This document shows, piece by piece, positions 17,120-25,925 of a DNA stretch of 64,000 nt (positions are counted from its first letter, which is position 1; the number at the start of each line of letters is the position of its first letter). The position numbers and the translations under genes were made by a program. Source of the DNA: Marinoscillum sp. 108 (GTDB lineage: Bacteria > Bacteroidota > Bacteroidia > Cytophagales > Cyclobacteriaceae); contig NZ_LR734808.1 in assembly GCF_902506655.1 (NCBI RefSeq), forward strand, positions 1,922,001 to 1,986,000. Direction: 5' to 3'. The notes below the pieces were generated by a model. That model searched no databases. It was given only the letters and a program-made list of their open reading frames with translations, and was not told where the DNA came from.

Positions 17120-19651
17120 TTGATAAAGCTTCGTAATCTAAAAGAAAACTCTCGGGCTTTCCAATTTCTGCTTCTAATAGCAGTAATGATCATCTATACC
17201 CAGACAATCCATTTTGATTACAATCTTGATGATGAAATCGTGGTGAGTCAGGAAGACAAATTCTCAATATCAGGGCTATATGAGTCCATTTCGTCGCCCT
17301 ACTATTCACTTGATCAGCGGATTTCCTACGGCTATCGCCCCTTAACATCGCTCACATTCTACCTGGAGTCCACCCTGCTTGGCAACAATCCTACCATTTC
17401 TCATTCCATCAATCTGATTCTATATCTCCTTGTTGTTGGGTTGATCTTTCTCCTAGGCCTCCACCTATTCAAAAATCCGCAATACGCTTTCATTCTGGCA
17501 TTGCTATTCGCTGTGCACCCCACCCACACCGAAGTAGTGGCCAGCATCAAAAACAGAGACGAACTACTGGCCCTATTGTTCGGGCTTTTGGCATTCTTGT
17601 CATTGAGATTAAAAGGTAACTGGTCAATACCCGCCACCATTGCTTGTATGATATGCTCATTGTTAGCCAAAAAAACAGGATTGGGGATTTATCTGCTCGC
17701 TCCAATTCTCCTTTACAGTTTTCACTCCAAAAGCAGCGCATTCTTTTGCAGTTTGGTGGCAGCCATGTCCGTATCCCTATTCGCTATGGCCCCTACGGCG
17801 AATGTCTCAGGATCACTTTTTTTGGTCATCATTTATCTGACAGGCATGACCCTCTTCTTTTATTGGGCACATTTTAATGATTTTAAATTCAACAAAAACA
17901 CGCTTCAGGCTGGTGTGGCATCTTTAGGTATACTGGTCGTGGCCTTCGGCATTTTTGAAAGTTTTGTCCCGCTTATCCTGGCTCTGCACATTATCCTGCT
18001 CGCCAGCTACTTTTTTTTCACCTCAGGGCAGCTCATCAAATGGGTGCTCTTTTTCAGCCTGATGATGACCAGTTTATTCACCTCGGCTTGGTATTTTATC
18101 CCCATGTGCTACGTGCTCGTGTTCAATGATTACGACAGGACAAAATGGATTTGGATACCCGGTACTCTTCTGCTTTTCTTCTCCGTTTTCCTTGTGATTA
18201 CCAGTACCAAGCCTTTTGCTATCCTCTTCACCCTGATCTACATAACTCCGCTGATCTTCGATCGCCTTAGAAAAAAATGGATACTTCTATCCTTACTATT
18301 CAGTGCGTTTCTGGCCGTCCTCATCAATTCATACGCTGGTACGAGTCTTACATATATTGTCCTACTTATATGCTTCGTGATACTCTTTTGGCTTCTCATC
18401 AATCAAAAATGGAAAAGCTCTTACCTAGGCATTCTCATCTGCTTCATAGCCCTGTCTTTTTATATTGACTCATCGGTGACTATTCTAAGTGGGTGGCTTC
18501 AGCAAACTCAAAATCTGGGAGGCACACCTCCCCAAACTTCCACCACCTACTCAGGTAGATCCCTGGATTTTATTGAGAACCCACTGGTAAACCATACACA
18601 GATTTCAGACAAACTCATGGCCATGGCCAGCACGTATGGACATTACATTTCGCAAATGATTTACCCTCATAACCTCAGATTCTACTATGGATATAATGCC
18701 ATCGATTTATTCAATCCCCCTATTGTGCTCTTATGGCTAGGAATCATCACAGGGATCATCACCCTTTTCATGAAATGCGCACAATGGCGTTCCTCTTTAT
18801 TCTTTATTCTTTTCCTGGTCGCACTATTCCCGTTTTCTAATTTGCTGGTTCCGGTAGCAGGTATTGTGGGTGATCGTCTGGTCTTCCTGCCCTCGCTTCT
18901 TTTTCTTCTGTTCATTACCTCTCTTCTGACAGAGTTCCTATCAAAATACAGTCTTGCGATCCCGATAGTCTTCATTTGTGCAGCTATGGGATATCTATCA
19001 TTTGAAAGGGCAGCTCTTTGGAAAAACAAAGAAACACTTTACTTGCATGATGCCAGTGAAAATCAGCTATCTGTAAAAGCAAACCAGTTGGCAGGAGACC
19101 TACTATATGGACAGGCCGTCAATGCACCCGAGATCAAACGTAAAAACCTACTGAAGTCCGCCCTCTCTTTCTATACGAAAGGAGCATCGGTACACGAACC
19201 ATACTATTTAAACTGGTATATGATAGGTGTTATACAGCTACAATTGACCGAATACAAGATGGCCATGGAGGCATTTAAGCGAGCCGAAAACTCACCTTAC
19301 GTTGATCAAAGCATCTACCTACAAATGGCTATATGTGCTTCATTCCTTAATGATCTGGAAACAGCTGAGATGTATTACTTACGAGCTGTTAACCACCCCG
19401 AAACCAAACTCAAGGCCTACCTCAATCTTGTGTACATCTACCTGCGAACAGATCAGCTCTCTCTGGCTCTAAGTACTAACCAAAAAGCTCTTGATGACTA
19501 TCCCGAAAACCCAAGCCTCAATGAAAACCACGCGCGAATCTATTTCAACATGGGCGACACCCTGAATACCATCAAGTATCTGGAAAATGCCATCTACTAT
19601 GGAAATGACAATGAAAGGAATTTAGAATTTCTAGAAAGCCTTCAACTCTAA
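17120..19651 (+). CDS. GT-C membrane glycosyltransferase with C-terminal TPR repeats (TMTC-like)
   Basis: An 843-residue polytopic protein with a dozen or so membrane segments. FDYNLDDEIVV in the first outer loop carries an acidic pair like the GT-C catalytic site, and LLFAVHPTHTEVVASIKNRDEL matches the loop typical of TMTC-type O-mannosyltransferases. Residues from about 670 to the end form TPR-like helical repeats. The open frame reaches back to a GTG at 16976, but that would overlap the divergent aminotransferase by 138 bases. The TTG at 17120, just before the first membrane segment, fits better. It probably transfers a lipid-linked sugar to protein or glycan in the periplasm. Confidence 0.7.
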   Translation: MIKLRNLKENSRAFQFLLLIAVMIIYTQTIHFDYNLDDEIVVSQEDKFSISGLYESISSPYYSLDQRISYGYRPLTSLTFYLESTLLGNNPTISHSINLILYLLVVGLIFLLGLHLFKNPQYAFILALLFAVHPTHTEVVASIKNRDELLALLFGLLAFLSLRLKGNWSIPATIACMICSLLAKKTGLGIYLLAPILLYSFHSKSSAFFCSLVAAMSVSLFAMAPTANVSGSLFLVIIYLTGMTLFFYWAHFNDFKFNKNTLQAGVASLGILVVAFGIFESFVPLILALHIILLASYFFFTSGQLIKWVLFFSLMMTSLFTSAWYFIPMCYVLVFNDYDRTKWIWIPGTLLLFFSVFLVITSTKPFAILFTLIYITPLIFDRLRKKWILLSLLFSAFLAVLINSYAGTSLTYIVLLICFVILFWLLINQKWKSSYLGILICFIALSFYIDSSVTILSGWLQQTQNLGGTPPQTSTTYSGRSLDFIENPLVNHTQISDKLMAMASTYGHYISQMIYPHNLRFYYGYNAIDLFNPPIVLLWLGIITGIITLFMKCAQWRSSLFFILFLVALFPFSNLLVPVAGIVGDRLVFLPSLLFLLFITSLLTEFLSKYSLAIPIVFICAAMGYLSFERAALWKNKETLYLHDASENQLSVKANQLAGDLLYGQAVNAPEIKRKNLLKSALSFYTKGASVHEPYYLNWYMIGVIQLQLTEYKMAMEAFKRAENSPYVDQSIYLQMAICASFLNDLETAEMYYLRAVNHPETKLKAYLNLVYIYLRTDQLSLALSTNQKALDDYPENPSLNENHARIYFNMGDTLNTIKYLENAIYYGNDNERNLEFLESLQL

Positions 19652-20400
19652 TGGGCCATATTTTCCAGCACCTGCTTAATTTCCGTTGCCCGCCCCAAGT
19701 TCACTACCTCTCCAATCACAATGATGGCTGGTGAACTGATGCCCGAATCAGCCACTTTCTGACTGATGGTCGCTATGGTGCCAAAAACTGACCGTTCGTC
19801 GGGTCGGCTCCCATTCTGTATGATCCCAATCGCCTCCGCTGGCCCTCTGGTGACCCGGAAAATATCAATGATCTGATCCAGTTGCTTCATTCCCATCAGG
19901 ATGACAATGGTGGCAGAAGACTGAGCGGCGAGATGAACATCCCCGGATAACTCCAGATTGGAAGTGGTGCCGGTAATCACCCAAAAGCTTTCATTGACTC
20001 CCCGCTTGGTCAGGGGGATTTCACTCAGGGCAGGCACAGACAGTGCACTGCTGATCCCAGGGATCACTTCCACTGCAATCCCATGCGCCCGGGCATGCTC
20101 CAGCTCTTCGTGCCCACGTCCAAACACAAAAGGATCACCCCCCTTCAGCCTCACAACCGTCTCGTAGCGCTTCGCATTATCTACAATCATGTCATTGATA
20201 TAGATCTGCTGGTACTGATGAATGCCAGGCTTCTTTCCTACGTAAACCAACTCACAGTCCGGACGACAATGCTTCAGTAGTTCCTTATTTACCAGGGCAT
20301 CATATAGCACCACATCAGCCTCCTGAAGCCCTCTGATGGCTTTCAGGGTGATTAATTCGGGATCTCCGGGCCCTGCTCCTATTAATAATAGCTTTGACAT
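19648..20400 (-). CDS. cobA: Uroporphyrinogen-III C-methyltransferase
   Basis: A 250-residue SUMT enzyme that methylates uroporphyrinogen III to precorrin-2, the first step to siroheme. Signatures are LIGAGPGDPELITLKA at the start, VRLKGGDPFVFGRGHEE and PGISSALSVPAL. There is no CysG-type fused dehydrogenase/chelatase, so precorrin-2 oxidation and iron insertion must be encoded elsewhere. The divergent neighbour is nirB, a siroheme enzyme, which explains the pairing. Two copies of the palindrome described at 20412 and 20455 lie between the two starts. Its end overlaps the GT-C gene by 4 bases. Confidence 0.93.
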   Translation of the reverse strand: MSKLLLIGAGPGDPELITLKAIRGLQEADVVLYDALVNKELLKHCRPDCELVYVGKKPGIHQYQQIYINDMIVDNAKRYETVVRLKGGDPFVFGRGHEELEHARAHGIAVEVIPGISSALSVPALSEIPLTKRGVNESFWVITGTTSNLELSGDVHLAAQSSATIVILMGMKQLDQIIDIFRVTRGPAEAIGIIQNGSRPDERSVFGTIATISQKVADSGISSPAIIVIGEVVNLGRATEIKQVLENMAH

Positions 20401-20411
20401 ACTTAAATTCT

Positions 20412-20429
20412 TTTCGTAAAAATACGTAA
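20412..20429. promoter_or_regulatory. Palindromic operator TTTCGTA-N4-TACGTAA (site 1)
   Basis: Arms TTTCGTA and TACGTAA are separated by AAAA, with one mismatch from the consensus. The centre is 43 bp from site 2. If used like a class II CRP/FNR site at -41.5 it would place a nirB transcript start near 20462, and a TAATAT hexamer at 20450-20455 is then in -10 position. The sequence is direct; the use is inference. Confidence 0.6.
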
Positions 20430-20454
20430 TTTATTTTTTATAAATCAAGTAATA

Positions 20455-20472
20455 TTACGTAGTTTTACGTAA
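20455..20472. promoter_or_regulatory. Palindromic operator TTACGTA-N4-TACGTAA (site 2)
   Basis: A perfect inverted repeat, arms TTACGTA and TACGTAA around GTTT. It ends 15 bases before the nirB ATG, too close to activate nirB from -41.5. For the divergent cobA gene it would put a start near 20422, 22 bases before the cobA ATG. It is the best copy of the motif in the window. Confidence 0.65.
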
Positions 20473-20487
20473 AAATAAATAGCGATT

Positions 20488-22995
20488 ATGAAAAAGGTCA
20501 TCGTCATCGGTAATGGAATGGTTGGTTATAAGTTTTGCGAAAAGCTACGTGCCAAAGCCGGCCATCAGGAGGTCTCACTCCTTGTTTATGGTGAAGAATC
20601 CGTCCCGGCTTACGACAGGGTGCATCTGAGCGAATACTTCACCAACCAGTCCGAAGAAAAACTACTCATGGCTCCGGCAGGGTGGTACGCAGAAAATGAC
20701 ATCAGCCTGAAAACAAGCCAGCTGGTGACGGAAATAGACCGGGATCAAAAAATCGTTCGCACCCACACCGGCGAAACAGAAGCCTATGACTATCTCATCC
20801 TGGCCACAGGCTCACGACCTATGGTGCCGCCCATCAAAGGAGTGGACAAAAAAGGGGTGTTTGTCTACCGGACCATCGAGGACCTGGATCAGATCATCGC
20901 CTATGCCAAAAATGTAAAACGCGGCGCAGTGCTGGGTGGCGGTCTGTTGGGACTGGAAGCTGCCAAGGCGTTGATGGACCTGAAGCTGGATGCGCAGGTG
21001 GTAGAGTTTGCCTCCCGACTCATGCCCAGACAGCTAGATGAGGCAGGATCGAATATGCTCAAAAGCAAAATTGAATCGCTGGGTATTGAAATTCTCCTCA
21101 ACAAAAGCACCAGTGAGATCCAGGGAAATGGAAAGCTGGATGGCCTGCTCTTTGCTGACGGCAGCCAACTGGATACCGATATGCTGGTCATTTCCTGCGG
21201 GATCGTTTCCCGAGACGAACTGGCCGCTCAGGCCGGACTGAAAACTGGAAAACGTGGCGGTTTTAAGGTGAATAATCAGTTGCAAACCAACGATCCGCAC
21301 ATCTATGCCATCGGAGAGGCTGCTTCATACAATGACATGGTCTACGGACTGGTGGCCCCGGGCTACGACATGGCCGATACGGTAGTGGATCAGATTTTGG
21401 GAAGCGGTCAAAAGCAATTTACCGGAGCGGATATGTCCACCAAACTCAAGCTGATCGGGGTGGAAGTAGGGAGCTTTGGAGACGCGCTGGGTGATATCTC
21501 CGGGAGTGTCCCCATCGTTTTCGAAGACAAAAACACCGGTATCTACAAGCGAATCAACCTCTCACCGGATCGTAAAAAATTATTGGGTGGTATCATGGTG
21601 GGTGACACCAGTGCCTACGGCATGCTACTCCAGATCACCCAAAATGGCATGGCGCTCCCCCCTAACCCTGAAGACCTGATACTTGGCGCAAGAGGTGGAG
21701 AATCCGGAGGAAACAGCATGATGGACCTGCCAGATACTGCTCAGATATGCTCCTGCGAAAATGTCACCAAAGACGACATTGTGGGGGCCATCAAAGACCA
21801 GGAGCTCACAGACCTGCAGCAGGTACGTACCTGTACCAAAGCCGGAACGGGATGCGGAGCCTGCTCACCCATGGTGGGCGATATCTTTACCGCCACACTC
21901 AAGTCCATGGGGCAGGTAGTCAGAAAAACGATCTGTGCCCACTTTGACTATACCCGTCAGGAGCTCTTTAGCCTGATCAAAGTAAAAGGTATCCAAAGTT
22001 TTGATGAGCTACTCGATCAGTATGGCAGTGGCGATGGTTGCGAGACCTGCAAACCGGCCGTGGCTTCACTGATGGCCAGCATCTGGAATGACCTCATCCT
22101 GAAACAGGACACCATTCAAGACACCAACGATCGCTTTTTGGCCAATATCCAAAAGGGAGGTAGCTACTCTGTGGTGCCTCGCGTAGCAGGTGGAGAGATT
22201 ACACCTGACAAGCTCATCGCCATGGGGCAGGTAGCCAAAAAATACGATCTATACACCAAGATCACTGGGGGGCAGCGCATCGACATGTTCGGTGCCCGAC
22301 TCAATGACCTCCCGGCCATCTGGCGCGAGCTGATAGATGCCGGATTTGAAAGCGGGCATGCATACGGTAAATCACTGCGCACCGTCAAGAGCTGTGTGGG
22401 CTCTACCTGGTGTCGCTATGGGCTGCATGACTCGGTCTCTTTTGCTATAGAGATAGAAAACCGATACAAAGGCATGCGCTCTCCTCACAAGCTCAAGGGT
22501 GGAGTGTCCGGTTGCAGGAGAGAATGTGCTGAAGCTCAAAGCAAGGATTTCGGACTCATCGCTACTGAAATCGGGTACAACCTGTACGTCTGTGGCAATG
22601 GTGGTGCCAATCCCCAGCACGCCAAACTCCTGGCAGGAGATATTGATGAAAAGACCGCCATCAAATACCTCGACAGATTCCTGATGTTTTACATCCGCAC
22701 AGCCGAGCCACTCAACCGCACGGCGGTATGGCTCAATAAGCTGGAAGGGGGAATTGACTACCTGCGCGAGGTGGTGGTCAACGACAGCCTGGGACTTGGT
22801 GAGGAGCTGGAAAAAGACATGCAGGCGCTCATCGCCTCCTACCATTGCGAATGGAAAGAAGCCATCGAGGATGAAGGCATGAAGGCCCGATTCAGACATT
22901 TCTCCAATTCAGACGAGCATGATCCTACTCAGCAATTTGTACCCATGCGCGAAATGAAAAAGCCCGCAGACTGGCAAACCGTAACCAAAGACTAA
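20488..22995 (+). CDS. nirB: NAD(P)H-dependent assimilatory nitrite reductase, large subunit
   Basis: An 835-residue siroheme flavoprotein that reduces nitrite to ammonium. It has an FAD/NAD oxidoreductase core (VIGNGMVGYKFCEKL at the start, GAVLGGGLLGLEAAKAL near 145) and a BFD-like [2Fe-2S] domain around 420-460 (CSCENV, CTKAGTGCGAC). A second cysteine pair follows (GDGCETCKPAVAS), then ferredoxin-like half domains and the siroheme/[4Fe-4S] ligands SCVGSTWC near 636-642 and GCRRECAEA near 675-679. Length matches family members. It starts directly downstream of palindromes 1 and 2 and is followed after 4 bases by nirD. Confidence 0.96.
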   Translation: MKKVIVIGNGMVGYKFCEKLRAKAGHQEVSLLVYGEESVPAYDRVHLSEYFTNQSEEKLLMAPAGWYAENDISLKTSQLVTEIDRDQKIVRTHTGETEAYDYLILATGSRPMVPPIKGVDKKGVFVYRTIEDLDQIIAYAKNVKRGAVLGGGLLGLEAAKALMDLKLDAQVVEFASRLMPRQLDEAGSNMLKSKIESLGIEILLNKSTSEIQGNGKLDGLLFADGSQLDTDMLVISCGIVSRDELAAQAGLKTGKRGGFKVNNQLQTNDPHIYAIGEAASYNDMVYGLVAPGYDMADTVVDQILGSGQKQFTGADMSTKLKLIGVEVGSFGDALGDISGSVPIVFEDKNTGIYKRINLSPDRKKLLGGIMVGDTSAYGMLLQITQNGMALPPNPEDLILGARGGESGGNSMMDLPDTAQICSCENVTKDDIVGAIKDQELTDLQQVRTCTKAGTGCGACSPMVGDIFTATLKSMGQVVRKTICAHFDYTRQELFSLIKVKGIQSFDELLDQYGSGDGCETCKPAVASLMASIWNDLILKQDTIQDTNDRFLANIQKGGSYSVVPRVAGGEITPDKLIAMGQVAKKYDLYTKITGGQRIDMFGARLNDLPAIWRELIDAGFESGHAYGKSLRTVKSCVGSTWCRYGLHDSVSFAIEIENRYKGMRSPHKLKGGVSGCRRECAEAQSKDFGLIATEIGYNLYVCGNGGANPQHAKLLAGDIDEKTAIKYLDRFLMFYIRTAEPLNRTAVWLNKLEGGIDYLREVVVNDSLGLGEELEKDMQALIASYHCEWKEAIEDEGMKARFRHFSNSDEHDPTQQFVPMREMKKPADWQTVTKD

Positions 22996-22999
22996 TACC

Positions 23000-23374
23000 A
23001 TGACAGAAGATATACTCGAATACAGAACCGTACTCCCAGCCCAGGTGACCACCTGGTACCCGGCATGCAGGGTGGAGGATTTCCCTAAAGATGGAGGCCT
23101 TTGTATCTCCTATAGAGGCTTGCAAATCGCCGTTTTCAATTTTACCCGCAGGCAGGAATGGTATGCCACACAAAACCTGTGTCCTCATAAGCACCAGATG
23201 ATCCTGAGTCGGGGCATGATCGGCTCAGAAGGGGATGAACCAAAAGTGGCCTGTCCCTTTCACAAAAAGACCTTTTCGCTGAAAACGGGGGCCAACCTGA
23301 ATGGCAATGAGTGTGAGCTGGCCACCTATCCGGTAAAAGTGGAAAACGGCACAGTCCTGGTGGGATTTGCGTAA
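23000..23374 (+). CDS. nirD: Nitrite reductase small subunit, Rieske type
   Basis: A 124-residue Rieske-fold partner of NirB. The ligand pairs Cys-Pro-His in NLCPHKHQM and Cys-Pro-Phe-His in ACPFHKKTF are both kept, so a [2Fe-2S] cluster can be bound, unlike some enterobacterial NirD proteins reported to lack these residues. Its last codons and stop lie inside palindromic site 3. Confidence 0.92.
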   Translation: MTEDILEYRTVLPAQVTTWYPACRVEDFPKDGGLCISYRGLQIAVFNFTRRQEWYATQNLCPHKHQMILSRGMIGSEGDEPKVACPFHKKTFSLKTGANLNGNECELATYPVKVENGTVLVGFA

Positions 23375-23384
23375 TCTTACGTAT
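23367..23384. promoter_or_regulatory. Palindromic operator TTGCGTA-N4-TACGTAT (site 3)
   Basis: Arms TTGCGTA and TACGTAT flank ATCT. It overlaps the nirD stop and lies 62 bases before the sensor-kinase start. TACTTTTA at 23413-23420 is one base off the Bacteroidota TAnnTTTG promoter element. It may give the kinase its own promoter within the nirBD transcript. Confidence 0.5.
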
Positions 23385-23446
23385 CCAGGCACGTTTAATC
23401 AGGGCAATTACTTACTTTTATGCCTTGACCTGGCTCAGGTTGACAC

Positions 23447-25237
23447 ATGGCAAAACTCAGATTTAAACGTTTAGGACTTTTTTACCTCATAGCACTTGGT
23501 TGCATCGCGCTGAGCATCGTTGTTAGCCAAATTCTGATACAGACCTCCATCAACCGTCAGCAGGATGACGCTCATGTGATCAATGTGGCGGGTCGTCAAC
23601 GGATGCTGAGTCAAAAAATCAGCAAGCTGGCCCTCAAGATAGAGCACCAAAAAGGCGAACGGCTCCAAAATATCATTGCACTAAGGGAAGCCCTGGCCCT
23701 GTGGAAGCAATCTCACGAAGGCCTCCAGTTTGGAGATGCAGAGCTGGGGCTCTCCGGGGCTAATTCCAGCATCATCATGGAGATGTTTGAGACCATTTCC
23801 CCGCACTATGAGGCTATCTACCAAAATGCACAAGACCTCCTCTCATTGCCCCCTGATCATGACGACAGCACTGCCCTACTCAGAGCGGACTATGTAAGCA
23901 CCATTCTGGCCCATGAATCTACCTTTCTGGAAGGCATGGACAAGATCGTCTTCCAATACGATGAGGAAGCTCAGAAAAAAGTACGGGAACTGAAAGAAAC
24001 CGAATATTTCCTCCTCGTCATTTCTCTACTGATCATCATCATTGAATTGATTTTCATCTTCCGGCCGCTGGCCAGAAGTGTGCGCGCCACTGTGCAGGAC
24101 CTCATGGCGTCTGAGGAATCCTCGAGAAAGATGACCCGCGAACTCTCCAAACTCTACGAGGAGTTGGGCAAGTCCTATCAGGACCTGGAGGCGGTCAATC
24201 TGGAACCGGAATCCCCCTCACTTTATGCCAGCATGAGCGCTCAGGGGGAGTTTATGTACCTCGCTCCGCGTTTTCTTCACATGATGGAATACGAAGAGAC
24301 CGAGCCACCCAAGACTTTCCAACAATTGCTCAAAAGCAGTGGATATAAAGATGATTTCATCAAAGGACTGATGCTACTGCTTCAGGAAAACAAAAACTGG
24401 ACCGGAGAAATCAGGCTCATCACTGAGCCCGGAGACTTCTGCTGGGTGGAAACTTTTCTAATACCCATCGCCATCACCGGAGAGATCAAAATGATCTCAC
24501 ATGACATCACAGAGTTCAAGGAAGCCAAGATCCGCTCCCGGGAGCTGAATAGAGAACGCATCGAAAAGTCCGTGAAAGAGCAGCAGTACCGCTCGGTACT
24601 GATCCTGGAAGGTCAGGAAGAAGAACGAAAGCGGCTCTCCAGAGAGCTACACGATGGCGTGGGCCAAATGCTCTCTGCCATGAAGCTCCTGCTGGAATCT
24701 TTCGCGCCCTCCTCCAACCCGATGAAAATGCGACTGGAAGACGCCAAGAGCCTGATGAAGAGCATCATTCAGGAAGTGCGAAGGGTCTCCTTTAACCTTA
24801 CTCCAAGCAGTCTCGACGATTTTGGGTTGGTGCCGGCCATCAAGAAATTTTGTGATGAGATCAACTCGGTGACCAAAGCGAAAGTGGAGTTTGTGAATGA
24901 AACCAGGTTTATCAACCGTCTGGAAAGCACCATTGAAACCAACCTGTACCGCATCATACAGGAGAGCGTGAATAATGCGCTGAAATATGCCAAAGCCACA
25001 CACATCACTGTGCGCTTTTCGCATAACATCAACTCGCTGAATATCCTCATAGAGGATGATGGCAAAGGATTTGACTATGACCGACTGGGAAGCAGTGGCC
25101 ATTTTGAAAAAGCCGGTCATGGAATTTTTAATATGAAAGAGCGAACTTCTTATATTGGCGGTAGTTTTAACCTGACTACCGAGCTCGGAAAAGGAACCAA
25201 AATATTTATCACATTATCCCTAGATAAAAATGATTAA
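23447..25237 (+). CDS. PilJ-type nitrate-sensor histidine kinase (NarX-like)
   Basis: A 596-residue membrane kinase with a TM near residues 10-30 and a periplasmic PilJ-like region carrying INVAGRQRMLSQKISKLAL, the kind of conserved helix that reads nitrate in NarX/NarQ relatives. The second TM is near 185-207 (FLLVISLLIIIIELIFIF), and a short coiled coil and a PAS-like domain follow around 260-360. The HisKA_3 phospho-acceptor His402 is in RLSRELHDGVGQ, and the ATPase domain ends with DDGKGFD and KAGHGIFNMKER. It overlaps the response regulator by 8 bases. Position after nirBD indicates control of nitrate/nitrite assimilation. Confidence 0.87.
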   Translation: MAKLRFKRLGLFYLIALGCIALSIVVSQILIQTSINRQQDDAHVINVAGRQRMLSQKISKLALKIEHQKGERLQNIIALREALALWKQSHEGLQFGDAELGLSGANSSIIMEMFETISPHYEAIYQNAQDLLSLPPDHDDSTALLRADYVSTILAHESTFLEGMDKIVFQYDEEAQKKVRELKETEYFLLVISLLIIIIELIFIFRPLARSVRATVQDLMASEESSRKMTRELSKLYEELGKSYQDLEAVNLEPESPSLYASMSAQGEFMYLAPRFLHMMEYEETEPPKTFQQLLKSSGYKDDFIKGLMLLLQENKNWTGEIRLITEPGDFCWVETFLIPIAITGEIKMISHDITEFKEAKIRSRELNRERIEKSVKEQQYRSVLILEGQEEERKRLSRELHDGVGQMLSAMKLLLESFAPSSNPMKMRLEDAKSLMKSIIQEVRRVSFNLTPSSLDDFGLVPAIKKFCDEINSVTKAKVEFVNETRFINRLESTIETNLYRIIQESVNNALKYAKATHITVRFSHNINSLNILIEDDGKGFDYDRLGSSGHFEKAGHGIFNMKERTSYIGGSFNLTTELGKGTKIFITLSLDKND

Positions 25238-25901
25238 AGTAGCCCTGGCCGATGATCACGAAATAGTGCGTCACGGCATCAAAATGGTATTGGAAGACGA
25301 CCCTGAGATCCAGGTAATATGGGAAGCCTCTGACGGGCAGGAAGCCGTAGAAAAAATGGACTCAGACGCCCCAGATGTGCTCGTGGTGGACATTCGCATG
25401 CCGCTGATGACCGGACTGGAAGTGACGCATCAGCTCAAAAAAAACAATGACGAGGTGAAAATCATCGTGCTCACCATGCATGATGACTCAGAGTACATCG
25501 TCAAAGCACTCGAATACGGGGCAGACGGCTATCTTCTGAAAGACACCAACAAGGCAGAGTTTAACAAAGCCGTGCACATGGTGCATAATGGACAGAAATA
25601 TTTCAGCGGAGACATCTCCACCACCATTGTGGATTTTTACAGAAATGGGGGCCCTCGTCCCGGCACCGGATCAGAACCCGGTGGATCAAATTCCGAGGAC
25701 TATCAGCTCACCAAGCGTGAAAAGCAAATCCTAAAATTGATTTATGAAGGAGTATCCAACAAGGACGTGGCTGAAACCCTTGGGAAAAGTGTCCGCACGA
25801 TAGAGACTCACCGCTTCAACATCATGAAAAAGCTGGAGGTCAATAATATCACTGAATTGTTGAAAAAAGTAGAACGCGAAGGGCTGGATAAGATGTTGTA
25901 G
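25230..25901 (+). CDS. NarL/FixJ-family response regulator
   Basis: A 223-residue regulator. The receiver has acidic residues ADDHE at the start and phospho-acceptor Asp54 in VVDIRMPLMTG. A glycine/proline/serine-rich linker (about 140-155) leads to a LuxR-type HTH: LTKREKQILKLIYEGVSNKDVAETLG with KSVRTIETHRFNIMKKL. It is the cognate partner of the kinase at 23447, whose gene overlaps its start by 8 bases. Target sites are unknown; the TACGTA palindromes fit the FNR-type regulator better. Confidence 0.9.
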   Translation: MIKVALADDHEIVRHGIKMVLEDDPEIQVIWEASDGQEAVEKMDSDAPDVLVVDIRMPLMTGLEVTHQLKKNNDEVKIIVLTMHDDSEYIVKALEYGADGYLLKDTNKAEFNKAVHMVHNGQKYFSGDISTTIVDFYRNGGPRPGTGSEPGGSNSEDYQLTKREKQILKLIYEGVSNKDVAETLGKSVRTIETHRFNIMKKLEVNNITELLKKVEREGLDKML

Positions 25902-25925
25902 TCCGGTGTTCTATGAGATTCATTT

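Noticed and set aside
1-19651. Prophage, insertion sequence or integron origin of the glycan locus
   Set aside because: No transposase, integrase, terminal repeats or tRNA was found; gene overlaps suggest a stable operon.
22372-22899. Minus-strand open frame opposite nirB
   Set aside because: It faces the siroheme domain with its conserved cysteines; no start signal or family resemblance.
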